Shown: piece after piece, positions 1 to 6,401 of the stretch
Layout: every line of letters starts with the position of its first letter
Numbering within the stretch: position 1 is the stretch's first letter
Source: an uncultured Lachnospiraceae bacterium
GTDB lineage: Bacteria; Bacillota; Clostridia; Lachnospirales; Lachnospiraceae
NCBI GenBank assembly: GCA_947594335.1
Contig: CANQEC010000134.1
Location: 1 to 6,759, forward strand
Direction: 5' to 3'
DNA: 6,759 bases
The notes under the pieces: generated by a model
Seen by the model: only the letters and a program-made list of their open reading frames with translations
Database searches by the model: none
Told to the model about the DNA's origin: nothing
Position numbers and translations under genes: made by a program

Positions 1-1
1 C

Positions 2-727
2 GGGAAATGCCGTCCCGGGACTTTTTTAAACGGGATAGGCGCCGCTGCCGCACTGTATCAGATCTGGCTTACGCAGGAAATGTCCGCCGCTGCTGCCGCT
101 GCCGCGGTGCTGGCGGCATATGCGGTATTCTGGCTGCGCGGCTGGTTCGCAAAAACGTGCAGAGGGAAGCTGTCGGGACTGCTGCAGGTATGTTTTCTTG
201 CCGCCGCCGGATTTGGCGCGGTGCTTCTGCTGCGGTTCCTGCTGTATCGGATTTCGTATGATCCGGGCATACGGCTCCTCTTAAAAACGGATAAAAACAA
301 ACTCATAAAAGTATCTCTGAAGGAACGGCTGCTGTCCGCGCAGGCGTGGAGCAGCTGGTTTGAGACAAAATGGAAGGTCTGCGCGGCGTATCTGCGCGAG
401 GTCAGTCTGACCGGGCATTATTACCGGGCAAAGTACAACAATAAAGCGCGCTGGCCGGCCAGCAGTCTCGTGATGAATCTTTACCGCTACGGAGCCGTGG
501 CGGGAATCTGCTATGGGATCCTGCTTTTGGCCAGTCTGCGGGAAGCTTTTAAAGACGCGCTGCGCGGAGAAAATTTTCTGCCGGCCGGGCTTGCGGTTTC
601 GTCCGCTGCGGCCGGAATGATGATTGTGACGGAGCTGCCGTTTGCGAATCTGAACTGGATGATCTTTTATTTTATGCTGGCGATGCTCTGTGCAGGCTGC
701 GTCAGGAGCCGCGGAAAGAAAGATTAA
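2..727 (+). CDS. Polytopic membrane protein, O-antigen ligase/polymerase-like (5'-truncated)
   Basis: The frame is open from the left edge to the TAA at 725-727, giving 241 visible residues, so the true start lies upstream. An internal ATG at 80 has no convincing ribosome binding site and falls between hydrophobic segments. Visible are hydrophobic helices around residues 10-23, 27-47 and 53-79, then a polar loop of about 70 residues, then helices near 157-180, 190-212 and 217-235, and a basic tail ending GKKD. A large polar loop followed by ARWPASSLVMNLYRYGAVAG and more helices resembles the end of Wzy_C/WaaL-type O-antigen ligases and polymerases. In that family this loop faces outside and its end carries a conserved His-Asn next to a helix; here the matching place reads Arg-Trp. 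The call rests on topology and context, not on a diagnostic motif. It could instead be an unrelated polysaccharide-locus membrane protein. Such proteins join lipid-linked glycans to each other or to an acceptor on the outer face of the membrane. Confidence 0.5.
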   Translation, partial: GKCRPGTFLNGIGAAAALYQIWLTQEMSAAAAAAAVLAAYAVFWLRGWFAKTCRGKLSGLLQVCFLAAAGFGAVLLLRFLLYRISYDPGIRLLLKTDKNKLIKVSLKERLLSAQAWSSWFETKWKVCAAYLREVSLTGHYYRAKYNNKARWPASSLVMNLYRYGAVAGICYGILLLASLREAFKDALRGENFLPAGLAVSSAAAGMMIVTELPFANLNWMIFYFMLAMLCAGCVRSRGKKD

Positions 728-787
728 AATAAGGACCATTTTCAGAGCGTTTTGTGCCTGGGCGAAACGAAAGGAATGGATGGAAAC

Positions 788-1561
788 ATGAGATTTTTAA
801 ACATGGAGATCGATAATCTGACGTTTGCGGAGGCATTGGAGAGGATCCGCGTTCTGACGGAAAAGGGAGAAGGCGGCTACGTTGTGACGCCGAATGTGGA
901 TCACGTCGTCAGGCTGGAGAAGGATGAAAAATTTTGCGGGGCATACCGGGACGCCTCTCTGGTGCTGACGGACGGACAGCCTCTGATCTGGATATCACGG
1001 CTCTTGAAATGCCCGATCAGGGAGAAGATCTCAGGGTCCGATCTGTTTCCGCGTCTCTGCGGCCTGGCCGCCGCGCAGGGATACCGGATGTATTTTTTGG
1101 GCGCGGCCGAGGGAGTGGCGCAGCTTGCGGCGGAAAATCTGAAAAAGGTGTATCCGAAGCTTGTTGTGACCGGAACCTATTCTCCCCCGTACGGGTTCGA
1201 GAAGGATCCCGCGGAGGTTGAAAAGATATGGGAAATGATCAAAAAAGCGTCTCCGGATCTGCTGATCGTCGGGCTCGGGACGCCGAAGCAGGAAATCTTT
1301 TTGTGGGAAAACCGGGACAGGCTGGACGGCATTCTGGCGTTTGGCTTTGGAGCAAGTCTTGATTTTGCCGCGGGGAAAGCGCGCCGCGCCCCGCGATGGA
1401 TGCAGAAATGCGGACTGGAATGGTTTTACCGGCTTTGCAGAGAGCCGCGGCGCCTGTTTAAACGATATCTGGTGGATGACGTAAAAATACTTCCGCTTGT
1501 TTGGAAGTACAGGAAGGCTGGGAAAAATGAGGATAGTGATCGATCTGACGTCCCTCGATGA
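788..1561 (+). CDS. WecG/TagA/CpsF family glycosyltransferase (GT26)
   Basis: This 257-residue protein has the full set of GT26 motifs: TPN at 34-36, TDG at 61-63 with the family's catalytic-site Asp at 62, YFLGAAEGVAQLAAENL, LIVGLGTPKQEIFL, and GFGASLDFAAGKARRAP followed by a basic C-terminal region with WFYRLCREPRRLFKRY. In this family TagA adds N-acetylmannosamine to GlcNAc-PP-undecaprenol to begin the teichoic-acid linkage unit, and WecG adds ManNAcA. The C-terminal basic segment is known in TagA to help membrane association and build the active site. The exact donor here cannot be read from sequence. I chose ATG 788 because the homologous region begins MRFLNMEIDNLTF; the GTG at 752 and the ATG at 776 would add residues not expected in the family. 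A purine-rich stretch (AAGGA at 771-775, then GGATGG) precedes it. The gene lies 60 nt after the membrane protein and its last 35 nt overlap the next gene, so co-transcription is likely. Confidence 0.93.
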   Translation: MRFLNMEIDNLTFAEALERIRVLTEKGEGGYVVTPNVDHVVRLEKDEKFCGAYRDASLVLTDGQPLIWISRLLKCPIREKISGSDLFPRLCGLAAAQGYRMYFLGAAEGVAQLAAENLKKVYPKLVVTGTYSPPYGFEKDPAEVEKIWEMIKKASPDLLIVGLGTPKQEIFLWENRDRLDGILAFGFGASLDFAAGKARRAPRWMQKCGLEWFYRLCREPRRLFKRYLVDDVKILPLVWKYRKAGKNEDSDRSDVPR

Positions 1562-2696
1562 CAACTTTACCGGTATCGAGCGGTACGCGCTGAACATGAC
1601 GCTCGCGCTGATCCGGCTGAACCGGGCGGAAGCCCGAAGCGGACAAAAAGAAAGCACTGCAGGGACGGACGGCGGGAGAATGGAATTTGAGCTTGTCTTT
1701 AAAAACAAGGTATTTCCGGATTTCCAGCTGTTTTCGGGGGATCCGGACATTCATTTTCATGTGCTGAAGGGCTGCAGAAAGCTGGCCTTTAACCAGTGGA
1801 GACTGCCGCGGTATCTGAACCGCCTGAAAGCGGACGCCTTTTTGTTTTTTGCGTTTCCCATGCCGGTGCTGCTGCGAAAAAAGCACGTATACGGGACGAT
1901 TCACGACATGGGATGCTGGGACTGCCCGGAGACGATGAAACGGCAGATGGTATGGTACTTCCGCCTTTCTTACCGCTGCATGGCCCGGTGCGCGGACCGT
2001 ATCCTCACGGTTTCAGAATTCAGCAGAGACCGGATCCGGGATATCCTGAAAATAAAAAAGGAAAAAATACTTATCACGTACAACGGTATACCGGAACTGT
2101 TCCGGTGCGAAAAACAGGCTGCCCCTGAGGAGTTTGCGCATATCCGGGAGAAATACGGACTGCCGGATGAATATTATCTCTGTTTGTCCACGCTGGAGCC
2201 GCGGAAAAACATGCTGCTTCTTCTGAATGTCTGCCTGAAACTGTACAGGCAGGGAAGACTGAAGACAAAGCTTGTGCTTGCCGGGCGGAAAGGCTGGAAG
2301 ATTGAGGAGCTGCTTGCGCAGGCAAAGCAGGACGGCATGGTGACGGTCACGGGATTTATCGAGGATGAGGATCTTCCGGCGGTATATCAGATGGCCAGAT
2401 GCTTTGTGTTTCCGTCTCTGTATGAGGGCTTCGGAATACCTCCGCTTGAGGCAATGTCGCAAAAGGTTCCGGTCATAGCGTCCGATTCCAGTTCTCTGCC
2501 GGAGATACTGGGGGATGCGGCGTTTTATTTTAAAAACAACGATGAGCAGGATCTGGAAAGGGCGATTCTGGAGTTTGAGCAGGCAGACGAAGACTGTCTT
2601 GCCAGGAAAACAGAGGCAGGCCGTAAAAGAAGCGCCGCGTTTTGTTGTGAAACGGAGGCAGCGAAGCTGCTGGAAGCGCTGCGCCGGGAATTGTAA
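1527..2696 (+). CDS. GT4-family glycosyltransferase (group 1, GT-B fold)
   Basis: This 389-residue protein is a retaining GT-B glycosyltransferase. The N-terminal Rossmann domain opens MRIVIDLTSL and has a TGIERYA glycine loop (15-21) typical of GT4 mannosyltransferase-like enzymes. The C-terminal donor-binding domain has EPRKN at 224-228, whose Arg and Lys contact the nucleotide-sugar diphosphate in the family. It also has LVLAGRKGW, GFIEDEDLPAVYQMA, and the E-x7-E signature in YEGFGIPPLE (Glu300 and Glu308). It probably adds a sugar to a lipid-linked glycan at the cytoplasmic face; the sugar and linkage cannot be predicted. A polar insert around residues 33-51 (RAEARSGQKESTAGTDGG) follows the first helix and looks like a variable surface loop. 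The ATG at 1527 has AGGAAGG at 1511-1517, 9 nt away and inside the upstream coding sequence. A longer reading from 1497 would add ten non-homologous residues. The 35-nt overlap with the GT26 gene suggests coupled translation. Confidence 0.94.
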   Translation: MRIVIDLTSLDDNFTGIERYALNMTLALIRLNRAEARSGQKESTAGTDGGRMEFELVFKNKVFPDFQLFSGDPDIHFHVLKGCRKLAFNQWRLPRYLNRLKADAFLFFAFPMPVLLRKKHVYGTIHDMGCWDCPETMKRQMVWYFRLSYRCMARCADRILTVSEFSRDRIRDILKIKKEKILITYNGIPELFRCEKQAAPEEFAHIREKYGLPDEYYLCLSTLEPRKNMLLLLNVCLKLYRQGRLKTKLVLAGRKGWKIEELLAQAKQDGMVTVTGFIEDEDLPAVYQMARCFVFPSLYEGFGIPPLEAMSQKVPVIASDSSSLPEILGDAAFYFKNNDEQDLERAILEFEQADEDCLARKTEAGRKRSAAFCCETEAAKLLEALRREL

Positions 2697-2730
2697 ACGG
2701 CTTAGAACCTTTTAGATTGTGAAAAATTCC

Positions 2731-2759
2731 TTGTAATGTAAGGTGAGTTAAGCTATAAT
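2731..2759 (+). promoter_or_regulatory. Internal sigma-A-type promoter
   Basis: A -35 element TTGTAA (2731-2736, four of six consensus bases) is separated by exactly 17 nt from a perfect -10 TATAAT (2754-2759). The stretch before it, about 2710-2729, is AT-rich and could act as an UP-like element. Transcription would begin near 2765-2767, leaving a leader of only about 20 nt that is almost wholly ribosome binding site. The promoter would drive the second glycosyltransferase, wzm, wzt and probably the coiled-coil gene independently of the upstream genes. No hairpin plus T-run lies between 2696 and 2731, so upstream read-through is also expected. Confidence 0.72.
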
Positions 2760-2770
2760 AGGCTGGCATG

Positions 2771-2779
2771 AGGAGGAGG
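2771..2779 (+). promoter_or_regulatory. Strong Shine-Dalgarno site fixing the start at 2787
   Basis: AGGAGGAGG lies 7 nt before the ATG at 2787. It is the strongest ribosome binding site in the window and settles the start of the second glycosyltransferase. Confidence 0.85.
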
Positions 2780-2786
2780 CAGCACT

Positions 2787-4046
2787 ATGGCGGTATTGGA
2801 ATCAGCAATGAACTGTGTGAACAAAGCGAAGCCGATATTAAAAAAGATGGTGCCTGCTCCGGTTTTGCGTAAGGGCAAACAGATGATGCTGGCGCGCATC
2901 GCGCAGGAAATCAGCCGGATTCAGATCCGGCCGTTTGAGTCGGATGCTTTTCCGGCAGGGCTGAATCTGATCGGACCGATCGATGGCGCCACCGGACTCG
3001 GGCAGAGCTTCCGCCTTCTGGAACGCGTGATCCGGGAGCTGGACGTCCCTTATCTCATCTATAATTATGAACAAAATACGAAGAACCGGGTTTCCTCTGA
3101 CGATTATAAGGAAAAGATGCAGACAGAGCTGAGCTATTCGGTGAATCTCTGGCATGTGAATCCCTCGGATTTCGCGGAAGCATACGCGGTGATGGGCAGG
3201 AGTTCGTTTGACGGCAGATACAATATCGCGTACTGGCTCTGGGAGCTGGAGGATTTTCCCGACGAGTGGGTTCCCTATATCAATCTGCTGGACGAGATCT
3301 GGACGCCGTCGGAATTTATCAGCAGGGCCATACGCAAAAAGACGGACAAGCCGGTGTATACGATTCCGTATCACGTCACGGCGGAGGCGGATACCGAAAA
3401 ATACGGACGGGAGTATTTTGGCCTGCCGCAGGATAAGTTCCTCTTTTTAATGATGTACGATTCCCAGAGCATCAGCGAGCGCAAGAACCCGGCAGGTGTG
3501 ATCCGGGCGTTTCGGCAGGCGTTTGCCCCGGACCGCACGGACGTCGGCCTGGTGATCAAGGTCAACTCCGCCGATGAAAAGGAGCTGGGCCGGATCAGAA
3601 AGGACACCGCCGGCTATGAGAATATCTATCTGATCAGCCGCAATCTGGAGCGGATCGAGGTAAACAGCCTGACGGCCTGCGTCGATGTGTTTGTGTCGCT
3701 TCACCGCGCGGAGGGGTTCGGGCTGGTGCTTGCGGAGGCCATGCAGAACGGCGTTCCGACAATTGCGACCAACTGGTCGGCAAATACGGAGTTTATGGAT
3801 TCCGGCTGCGCCTGTATGGTGAGCTGTCGGCTGAAAGAGCTGGAAAAAGACTACCCTCCCTACAAAAAAGGGAACCGCTGGGCGGATCCGTCCATTGAGG
3901 AAGCGGCGGAATATATGAAGCGGCTTGCCTTGGATAAGGAATATTATCAGCGGATCGCAAAGCGCTCCCGGGAACATATTCAAAAGACTCTTGGGATGGA
4001 GAAAATAAAAACGCTCGCGAAAAGACGGCTGGAAGAAATTCTGTGA
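2787..4046 (+). CDS. GT4-type glycosyltransferase of surface-polysaccharide loci
   Basis: This 419-residue protein is a divergent GT-B enzyme. An amphipathic basic N-terminal segment (about residues 12-45) comes before the first Rossmann strand NLIGPIDGATGLGQS (60-74), whose glycine-rich loop replaces the usual N-terminal motif. YWLWELEDFPDEW (149-161), followed by LLDEIWTPSEFIS, is characteristic of a glycosyltransferase subgroup found in O-antigen and capsule clusters. The C-terminal domain has SERKNP (230-235), the position of the family's phosphate-binding Arg/Lys. Its E-x7-E signature is in AEGFGLVLAEAM (Glu309 and Glu317), followed by NGVPTIATNWSANTEFM. These support a retaining nucleotide-sugar-dependent transferase working at the inner face of the membrane; donor and acceptor are unknown. 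The N-terminal basic helix may help membrane contact (inference). The gene has its own promoter and strong ribosome binding site, and ends 59 nt before wzm. Confidence 0.9.
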   Translation: MAVLESAMNCVNKAKPILKKMVPAPVLRKGKQMMLARIAQEISRIQIRPFESDAFPAGLNLIGPIDGATGLGQSFRLLERVIRELDVPYLIYNYEQNTKNRVSSDDYKEKMQTELSYSVNLWHVNPSDFAEAYAVMGRSSFDGRYNIAYWLWELEDFPDEWVPYINLLDEIWTPSEFISRAIRKKTDKPVYTIPYHVTAEADTEKYGREYFGLPQDKFLFLMMYDSQSISERKNPAGVIRAFRQAFAPDRTDVGLVIKVNSADEKELGRIRKDTAGYENIYLISRNLERIEVNSLTACVDVFVSLHRAEGFGLVLAEAMQNGVPTIATNWSANTEFMDSGCACMVSCRLKELEKDYPPYKKGNRWADPSIEEAAEYMKRLALDKEYYQRIAKRSREHIQKTLGMEKIKTLAKRRLEEIL

Positions 4047-4065
4047 GCGGCAGGTTCTGAATCGG

Positions 4066-4084
4066 ACGGATGTCCGGCATCCGT
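4066..4084 (+). other. Small intergenic hairpin upstream of wzm
   Basis: ACGGATG (4066-4072) and CATCCGT (4078-4084) can pair as a perfect 7-bp stem with loop TCCGG. It lies between the glycosyltransferase stop (4046) and the wzm ribosome binding site (GGAG at 4095-4098). The bases after it are AAAATAACG, with no T-run, so it is not an intrinsic terminator. It might protect or set a processing point in the message, or be chance. Confidence 0.35.
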
Positions 4085-4105
4085 AAAATAACGTGGAGAA
4101 AAATT

Positions 4106-4882
4106 ATGAGTAAAATTCAGGAAATATATCATTATCGGACGATGATAGCCAGTCTGATCAAGAGAGATCTGAGAGGCCGCTACAAAGGCTCCGTGCTGGG
4201 CTTTGCGTGGACTTTTCTGAATCCGCTGCTTCAGCTTGGCGTTTATACGGTTGTGTTTTCTGTCATCATGAGATCAGGGATCGAGGATTATTACCTGTTT
4301 CTGTTTGTGGCCCTGATCCCGTGGATTTTTTTCAGTTCCTCCCTGACAGGAGGATCCAGCTGCATCATCTCGCAGAAGGAAATGGTGAAAAAAATTTATT
4401 TTCCCAGGGAGGTTCTTCCCATCGCGCATGTTACGTGTCAGCTTGTGAATATGCTTTTGTCTCTGATTGTGGTCTTCGCCGTTTTGCTGGTCTCGGGGAA
4501 AGGGATAAATCCGGCCGCGCTGCCGTTTCTGGTGCCGGTCGTCCTGGTTGAGTATCTTCTGGCGCTCGGGATAGCGTTTATCTCATCCTCCGTTACGGTT
4601 TATTTAAGGGATCTGGAGCACATTCTGATCATCATCGCGATGGCGTGGCAGTTTCTGACTCCCGTGATGTATTCGATCGATATGGTTCCGGAGCAGCTGA
4701 GGCCTGTATTCTGGCTGAATCCGATGTCGTCCGTGATCGTCGCGTACCGGGATGTGCTGTATTATAAGCAGATTCCTCATCTGAATACGCTTCTGGTCGC
4801 TGTGGGACTCGGGATCGGCCTGCTGATCATCGGCTGGCTGCTGTTCGGAAGACTGGAACGCCATTTTGCGGAGGAGTTGTGA
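4106..4882 (+). CDS. wzm: Polysaccharide ABC exporter, permease subunit (Wzm/TagG type)
   Basis: This 258-residue integral membrane protein belongs to the ABC-2 permease family. Its N-terminal amphipathic segment includes RDLRGRYKGSVLGFAW (20-35) and then LNPLLQL, the conserved gate-helix region of Wzm and TagG proteins. About six membrane-spanning segments follow. They include VALIPWIFFSSSL, the QLVNMLLSLIVVFAVLLV helix, FLVPVVLVEYLLALGIAF, the VYLRDLEHI coupling segment, and the LTPVMYSIDMVP...WLNPMS re-entrant region. In the family two copies form a channel for an undecaprenyl-diphosphate-linked glycan, powered by two Wzt/TagH ATPases. ATG 4106 is preferred: GGAG at 4095-4098 is 7 nt upstream and the family starts at about this point. 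The earlier ATG at 4070 sits inside a hairpin and would add 12 basic, non-homologous residues. The stop codon overlaps the wzt start. The symbol is by family resemblance; TagG would be the teichoic-acid counterpart. Confidence 0.94.
   Translation: MSKIQEIYHYRTMIASLIKRDLRGRYKGSVLGFAWTFLNPLLQLGVYTVVFSVIMRSGIEDYYLFLFVALIPWIFFSSSLTGGSSCIISQKEMVKKIYFPREVLPIAHVTCQLVNMLLSLIVVFAVLLVSGKGINPAALPFLVPVVLVEYLLALGIAFISSSVTVYLRDLEHILIIIAMAWQFLTPVMYSIDMVPEQLRPVFWLNPMSSVIVAYRDVLYYKQIPHLNTLLVAVGLGIGLLIIGWLLFGRLERHFAEEL
4870..4876 (+). promoter_or_regulatory. Ribosome binding site for wzt inside the wzm 3' end
   Basis: GGAGGAG lies 5 nt before the ATG at 4882 and 14 nt before the next in-frame ATG at 4891. The spacing and the TGATG stop-start overlap (4880-4884) favour 4882 and imply translational coupling of permease and ATPase. 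The GTG at 4879 is too close to the site to be preferred. Confidence 0.7.
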
Positions 4883-6324
4883 TGGGTGTTATGACGGACG
4901 AAAAAAACGCGATCGAGGTCAGAAATCTTAAAAAAGGGTTTAAGGTATATTTTGACAAAGGAAGTACGATCAAGGAGAAGCTGGTTTCCAAAAACCGCAG
5001 GAAATACGAGAAACGCGAGGTTCTTCGCGGCATCAGCTTTTCCGTGAAAAAGGGCGAGGCGATCGGCCTGATCGGACACAACGGCTGCGGAAAAAGCACG
5101 ACCCTGAAGCTGCTGTCCAGGATCATGTATCCCGACAGCGGACAGATTGAGATGAGGGGCCGTGTTTCCAGTCTGATCGAACTCGGGGCGGGCTTTCACC
5201 CGGATATGAGCGGGCGTGAAAATATCTATATCAACGCGTCGATCTTTGGCCTGACCAGAAAAGAGATTGACCGGCGTCTTAACGATATCATTGAATTTTC
5301 CGAGCTGGAGGAGTTTATCGACAATCCGGTCCGTACGTATTCTTCAGGAATGTATATGCGTCTCGCTTTTTCCGTCGCGATCAATGTGGACGCCGATATC
5401 CTTCTGGTGGATGAGATTCTGGCTGTCGGCGATATCAATTTTCAGGAAAAATGTTTTGACCGGATGCGTGAGATCAAGGCGATGGGGACGACGATCGTGA
5501 TCGTTTCGCACTCGCTTCCCCAGATTGAACAAATCTGTGAGCGCACGATCTGGATCGACGGCGGAGTGATCCGCGATGAGGGGATTCCCAAATATGTTCA
5601 TGAGCATTATCTGAAAGAGATGGAAAATAAGCGCCTTGAGATCCTGGAGAGGGAAGAACGGAAAAAGGCGGAAGAAAAGCAAAGGGAAAAAGAGCAGAGA
5701 GAGCAGGAAGCAAAGCCTGAAAAGGAGAAGGAGGATCCCGGCCAGGAGAAAGATCAGGAGCAGCAGCCGGAAATTCCCGCGCAGCAGCCGGAGCAGGAGA
5801 ACATACAGAATAAGCCGGGGCCTGAGGAGAAGAAGGAAGAGCTTCCCCCGTTCTGCAGTCCGCTGTCGATCCGCATCGGGAATAAAAAGATTCAGTTTAC
5901 CGATGTGAAGCTGATGGATACGGACGGCAAAGAGAAAACGGTTTTTAAGAGCGGCGAATCCTTCGTCGTGCAGATGGATTACAAAAGCGATGAGCAGGAT
6001 CTGCTCGGAAATTTCGGAATCGGGATCTTCCGCGACGACGGCGTTCACGCGTACGGGACAAATACGCTGATCGAGCATGACAGCCTTGTACCTATCAAAG
6101 AAAAGGGGAGGGTCGTTATCACAGTGACCGATAACTGTCTGCTTCCGGCACGCTATATGCTGGATGTCGCGATTCACTCGAAGGACGGGATCCGGTACGA
6201 CGATATCCGGAATATCATCCCGTTCAGGATCACGGCAAACAAGAAGGATATCGGTCTTTGCAGGCTGGATAATTTCTGGACCGTGGACGGCAGACGTATG
6301 GAAAAAAGAGAGTATGAGGATTAA
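4882..6324 (+). CDS. wzt: Polysaccharide ABC exporter ATPase with C-terminal carbohydrate-recognition domain (extended Wzt)
   Basis: This 480-residue protein has two domains. Residues 1-245 form the nucleotide-binding domain: an N-terminal extension with basic KNRRKYEKRE, Walker A GHNGCGKST (65-73), ELGAGF in the Q-loop region (100-105), GREN (111-114), the Wzt/TagH-type signature YSSGM (153-157), Walker B ILLVDE (173-178) and the switch His210. Residues about 246-322 are a charged Glu/Lys/Gln/Pro-rich linker. Residues about 325-480 resemble the Wzt_C beta-sandwich that, in E. coli O8/O9a, recognises the terminally modified O-polysaccharide so that only finished chains are exported. Matching features are FTDVKLMDTDGKE, SGESFVVQMDYKS, GIGIFRDDGVHAYGTNT, LLPARYMLDVAIHSKDG and the closing FWTVDGRR. 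TagH-type ATPases of teichoic-acid export carry a different C-terminal part, so Wzt is the better analogy. Start 4882 is set by GGAGGAG at 4870. The final codons are partly repeated downstream, at 6359-6392. Confidence 0.94.
   Translation: MGVMTDEKNAIEVRNLKKGFKVYFDKGSTIKEKLVSKNRRKYEKREVLRGISFSVKKGEAIGLIGHNGCGKSTTLKLLSRIMYPDSGQIEMRGRVSSLIELGAGFHPDMSGRENIYINASIFGLTRKEIDRRLNDIIEFSELEEFIDNPVRTYSSGMYMRLAFSVAINVDADILLVDEILAVGDINFQEKCFDRMREIKAMGTTIVIVSHSLPQIEQICERTIWIDGGVIRDEGIPKYVHEHYLKEMENKRLEILEREERKKAEEKQREKEQREQEAKPEKEKEDPGQEKDQEQQPEIPAQQPEQENIQNKPGPEEKKEELPPFCSPLSIRIGNKKIQFTDVKLMDTDGKEKTVFKSGESFVVQMDYKSDEQDLLGNFGIGIFRDDGVHAYGTNTLIEHDSLVPIKEKGRVVITVTDNCLLPARYMLDVAIHSKDGIRYDDIRNIIPFRITANKKDIGLCRLDNFWTVDGRRMEKREYED
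5617..5847 (+). other. Long charged low-complexity linker in Wzt
   Basis: This coding stretch (Wzt residues about 246-322) is almost wholly Glu, Lys, Gln, Arg and Pro. The first half (KEMENKRLEILEREERKKAE and on to about residue 278) should be helical, perhaps a coiled coil. The second half, with PGQEK, QQPEIPAQQPEQE and KPGPEEKKEELPP, is rich in proline and likely disordered. It separates the ATPase from the carbohydrate-recognition domain. Confidence 0.8.
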
Positions 6325-6327
6325 GCG
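6289..6327 (+). repeat. Direct repeat, upstream copy (wzt 3' end)
   Basis: The last codons of wzt with its TAA stop recur imperfectly at 6359-6392. From the shared ATGGAAAA onward (6298-6327 against 6364-6392), 26 of 30 aligned positions match, with three substitutions and one single-base gap. A shared GGCAG precedes both, with a few extra bases in this copy. Confidence 0.7.
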
Positions 6328-6329
6328 TC

Positions 6330-6361
6330 GCTTTGCCGCCGCGAAGCACGGCGCGCAAGGC
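6330..6361 (+). other. Strong intercistronic hairpin after wzt
   Basis: GCTTTGCCGCCG (6330-6341) can pair with CGGCG (6349-6353) and GCAAGGC (6355-6361). This gives a 12-bp GC-rich stem with one bulged C (6354), one G-T wobble and a 7-nt loop CGAAGCA. An alternative shorter fold pairs 6330-6336 with 6341-6347. No T-run follows (next bases AGATGGAAAAGG), so it is not a standard intrinsic terminator. It could protect the wzt message, set a lower level for the downstream gene, or be part of a palindromic repeat element. It fills the space between the two direct-repeat copies. Confidence 0.55.
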
Positions 6362-6392
6362 AGATGGAAAAGGAGAGTATCAGGATTAGGCG
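6359..6392 (+). repeat. Direct repeat, downstream copy (remnant of wzt 3' end)
   Basis: This is the imperfect second copy of 6289-6327, starting GGCAG ATGGAAAA. Read from 6360 it gives A-D-G-K-G-E-Y-Q-D followed by TAG at 6387-6389. This parallels the wzt ending E-K-R-E-Y-E-D with its TAA, so the repeat includes a stop at the matching place. It also overlaps the ribosome binding region of the next gene. Confidence 0.65.
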
Positions 6393-6401
6393 GGTGAAAT
6401 T

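Noticed and set aside
1..27. Terminator-like pattern: CGGGA and TCCCG pairing, or the GTCCCGGGAC palindrome, followed by six T
   Set aside because: The stem is only 5 bp (or a loopless palindrome), and an open frame continuous with the membrane protein runs straight through it, so it is more likely coding sequence.
752..787. Longer start for the GT26 gene (GTG 752 or ATG 776)
   Set aside because: The added residues (MCLGETKGMDGN) are not part of the family, which begins at about MRFLNMEID; ATG 788 fits better.
728..787. Promoter or terminator in the gap before the GT26 gene
   Set aside because: I see no paired -35/-10 elements at proper spacing and no hairpin with a T-run; read-through from the upstream gene is the simplest reading.
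1031..1750. Minus-strand open frame of 239 codons opposite the GT26/GT4 junction
   Set aside because: It is a shadow of two plus-strand genes with unmistakable family motifs, and its translation shows no domain-like pattern.
4070..4105. Longer start for wzm at ATG 4070
   Set aside because: This ATG lies in a hairpin and lacks a clear ribosome binding site, while ATG 4106 has GGAG at a proper distance.
5344..6177. Long open frame on the minus strand opposite wzt, rich in Leu and Phe
   Set aside because: Its composition is the complement of the Glu/Lys-rich linker and ATPase codons; there is no recognisable domain, and the plus-strand gene is certain.
6289..6392. Complete insertion sequence with target-site duplication
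   Set aside because: The space between the repeats is only about 30 nt and has no coding capacity; the repeat copies are too long and diverged for a fresh target duplication.
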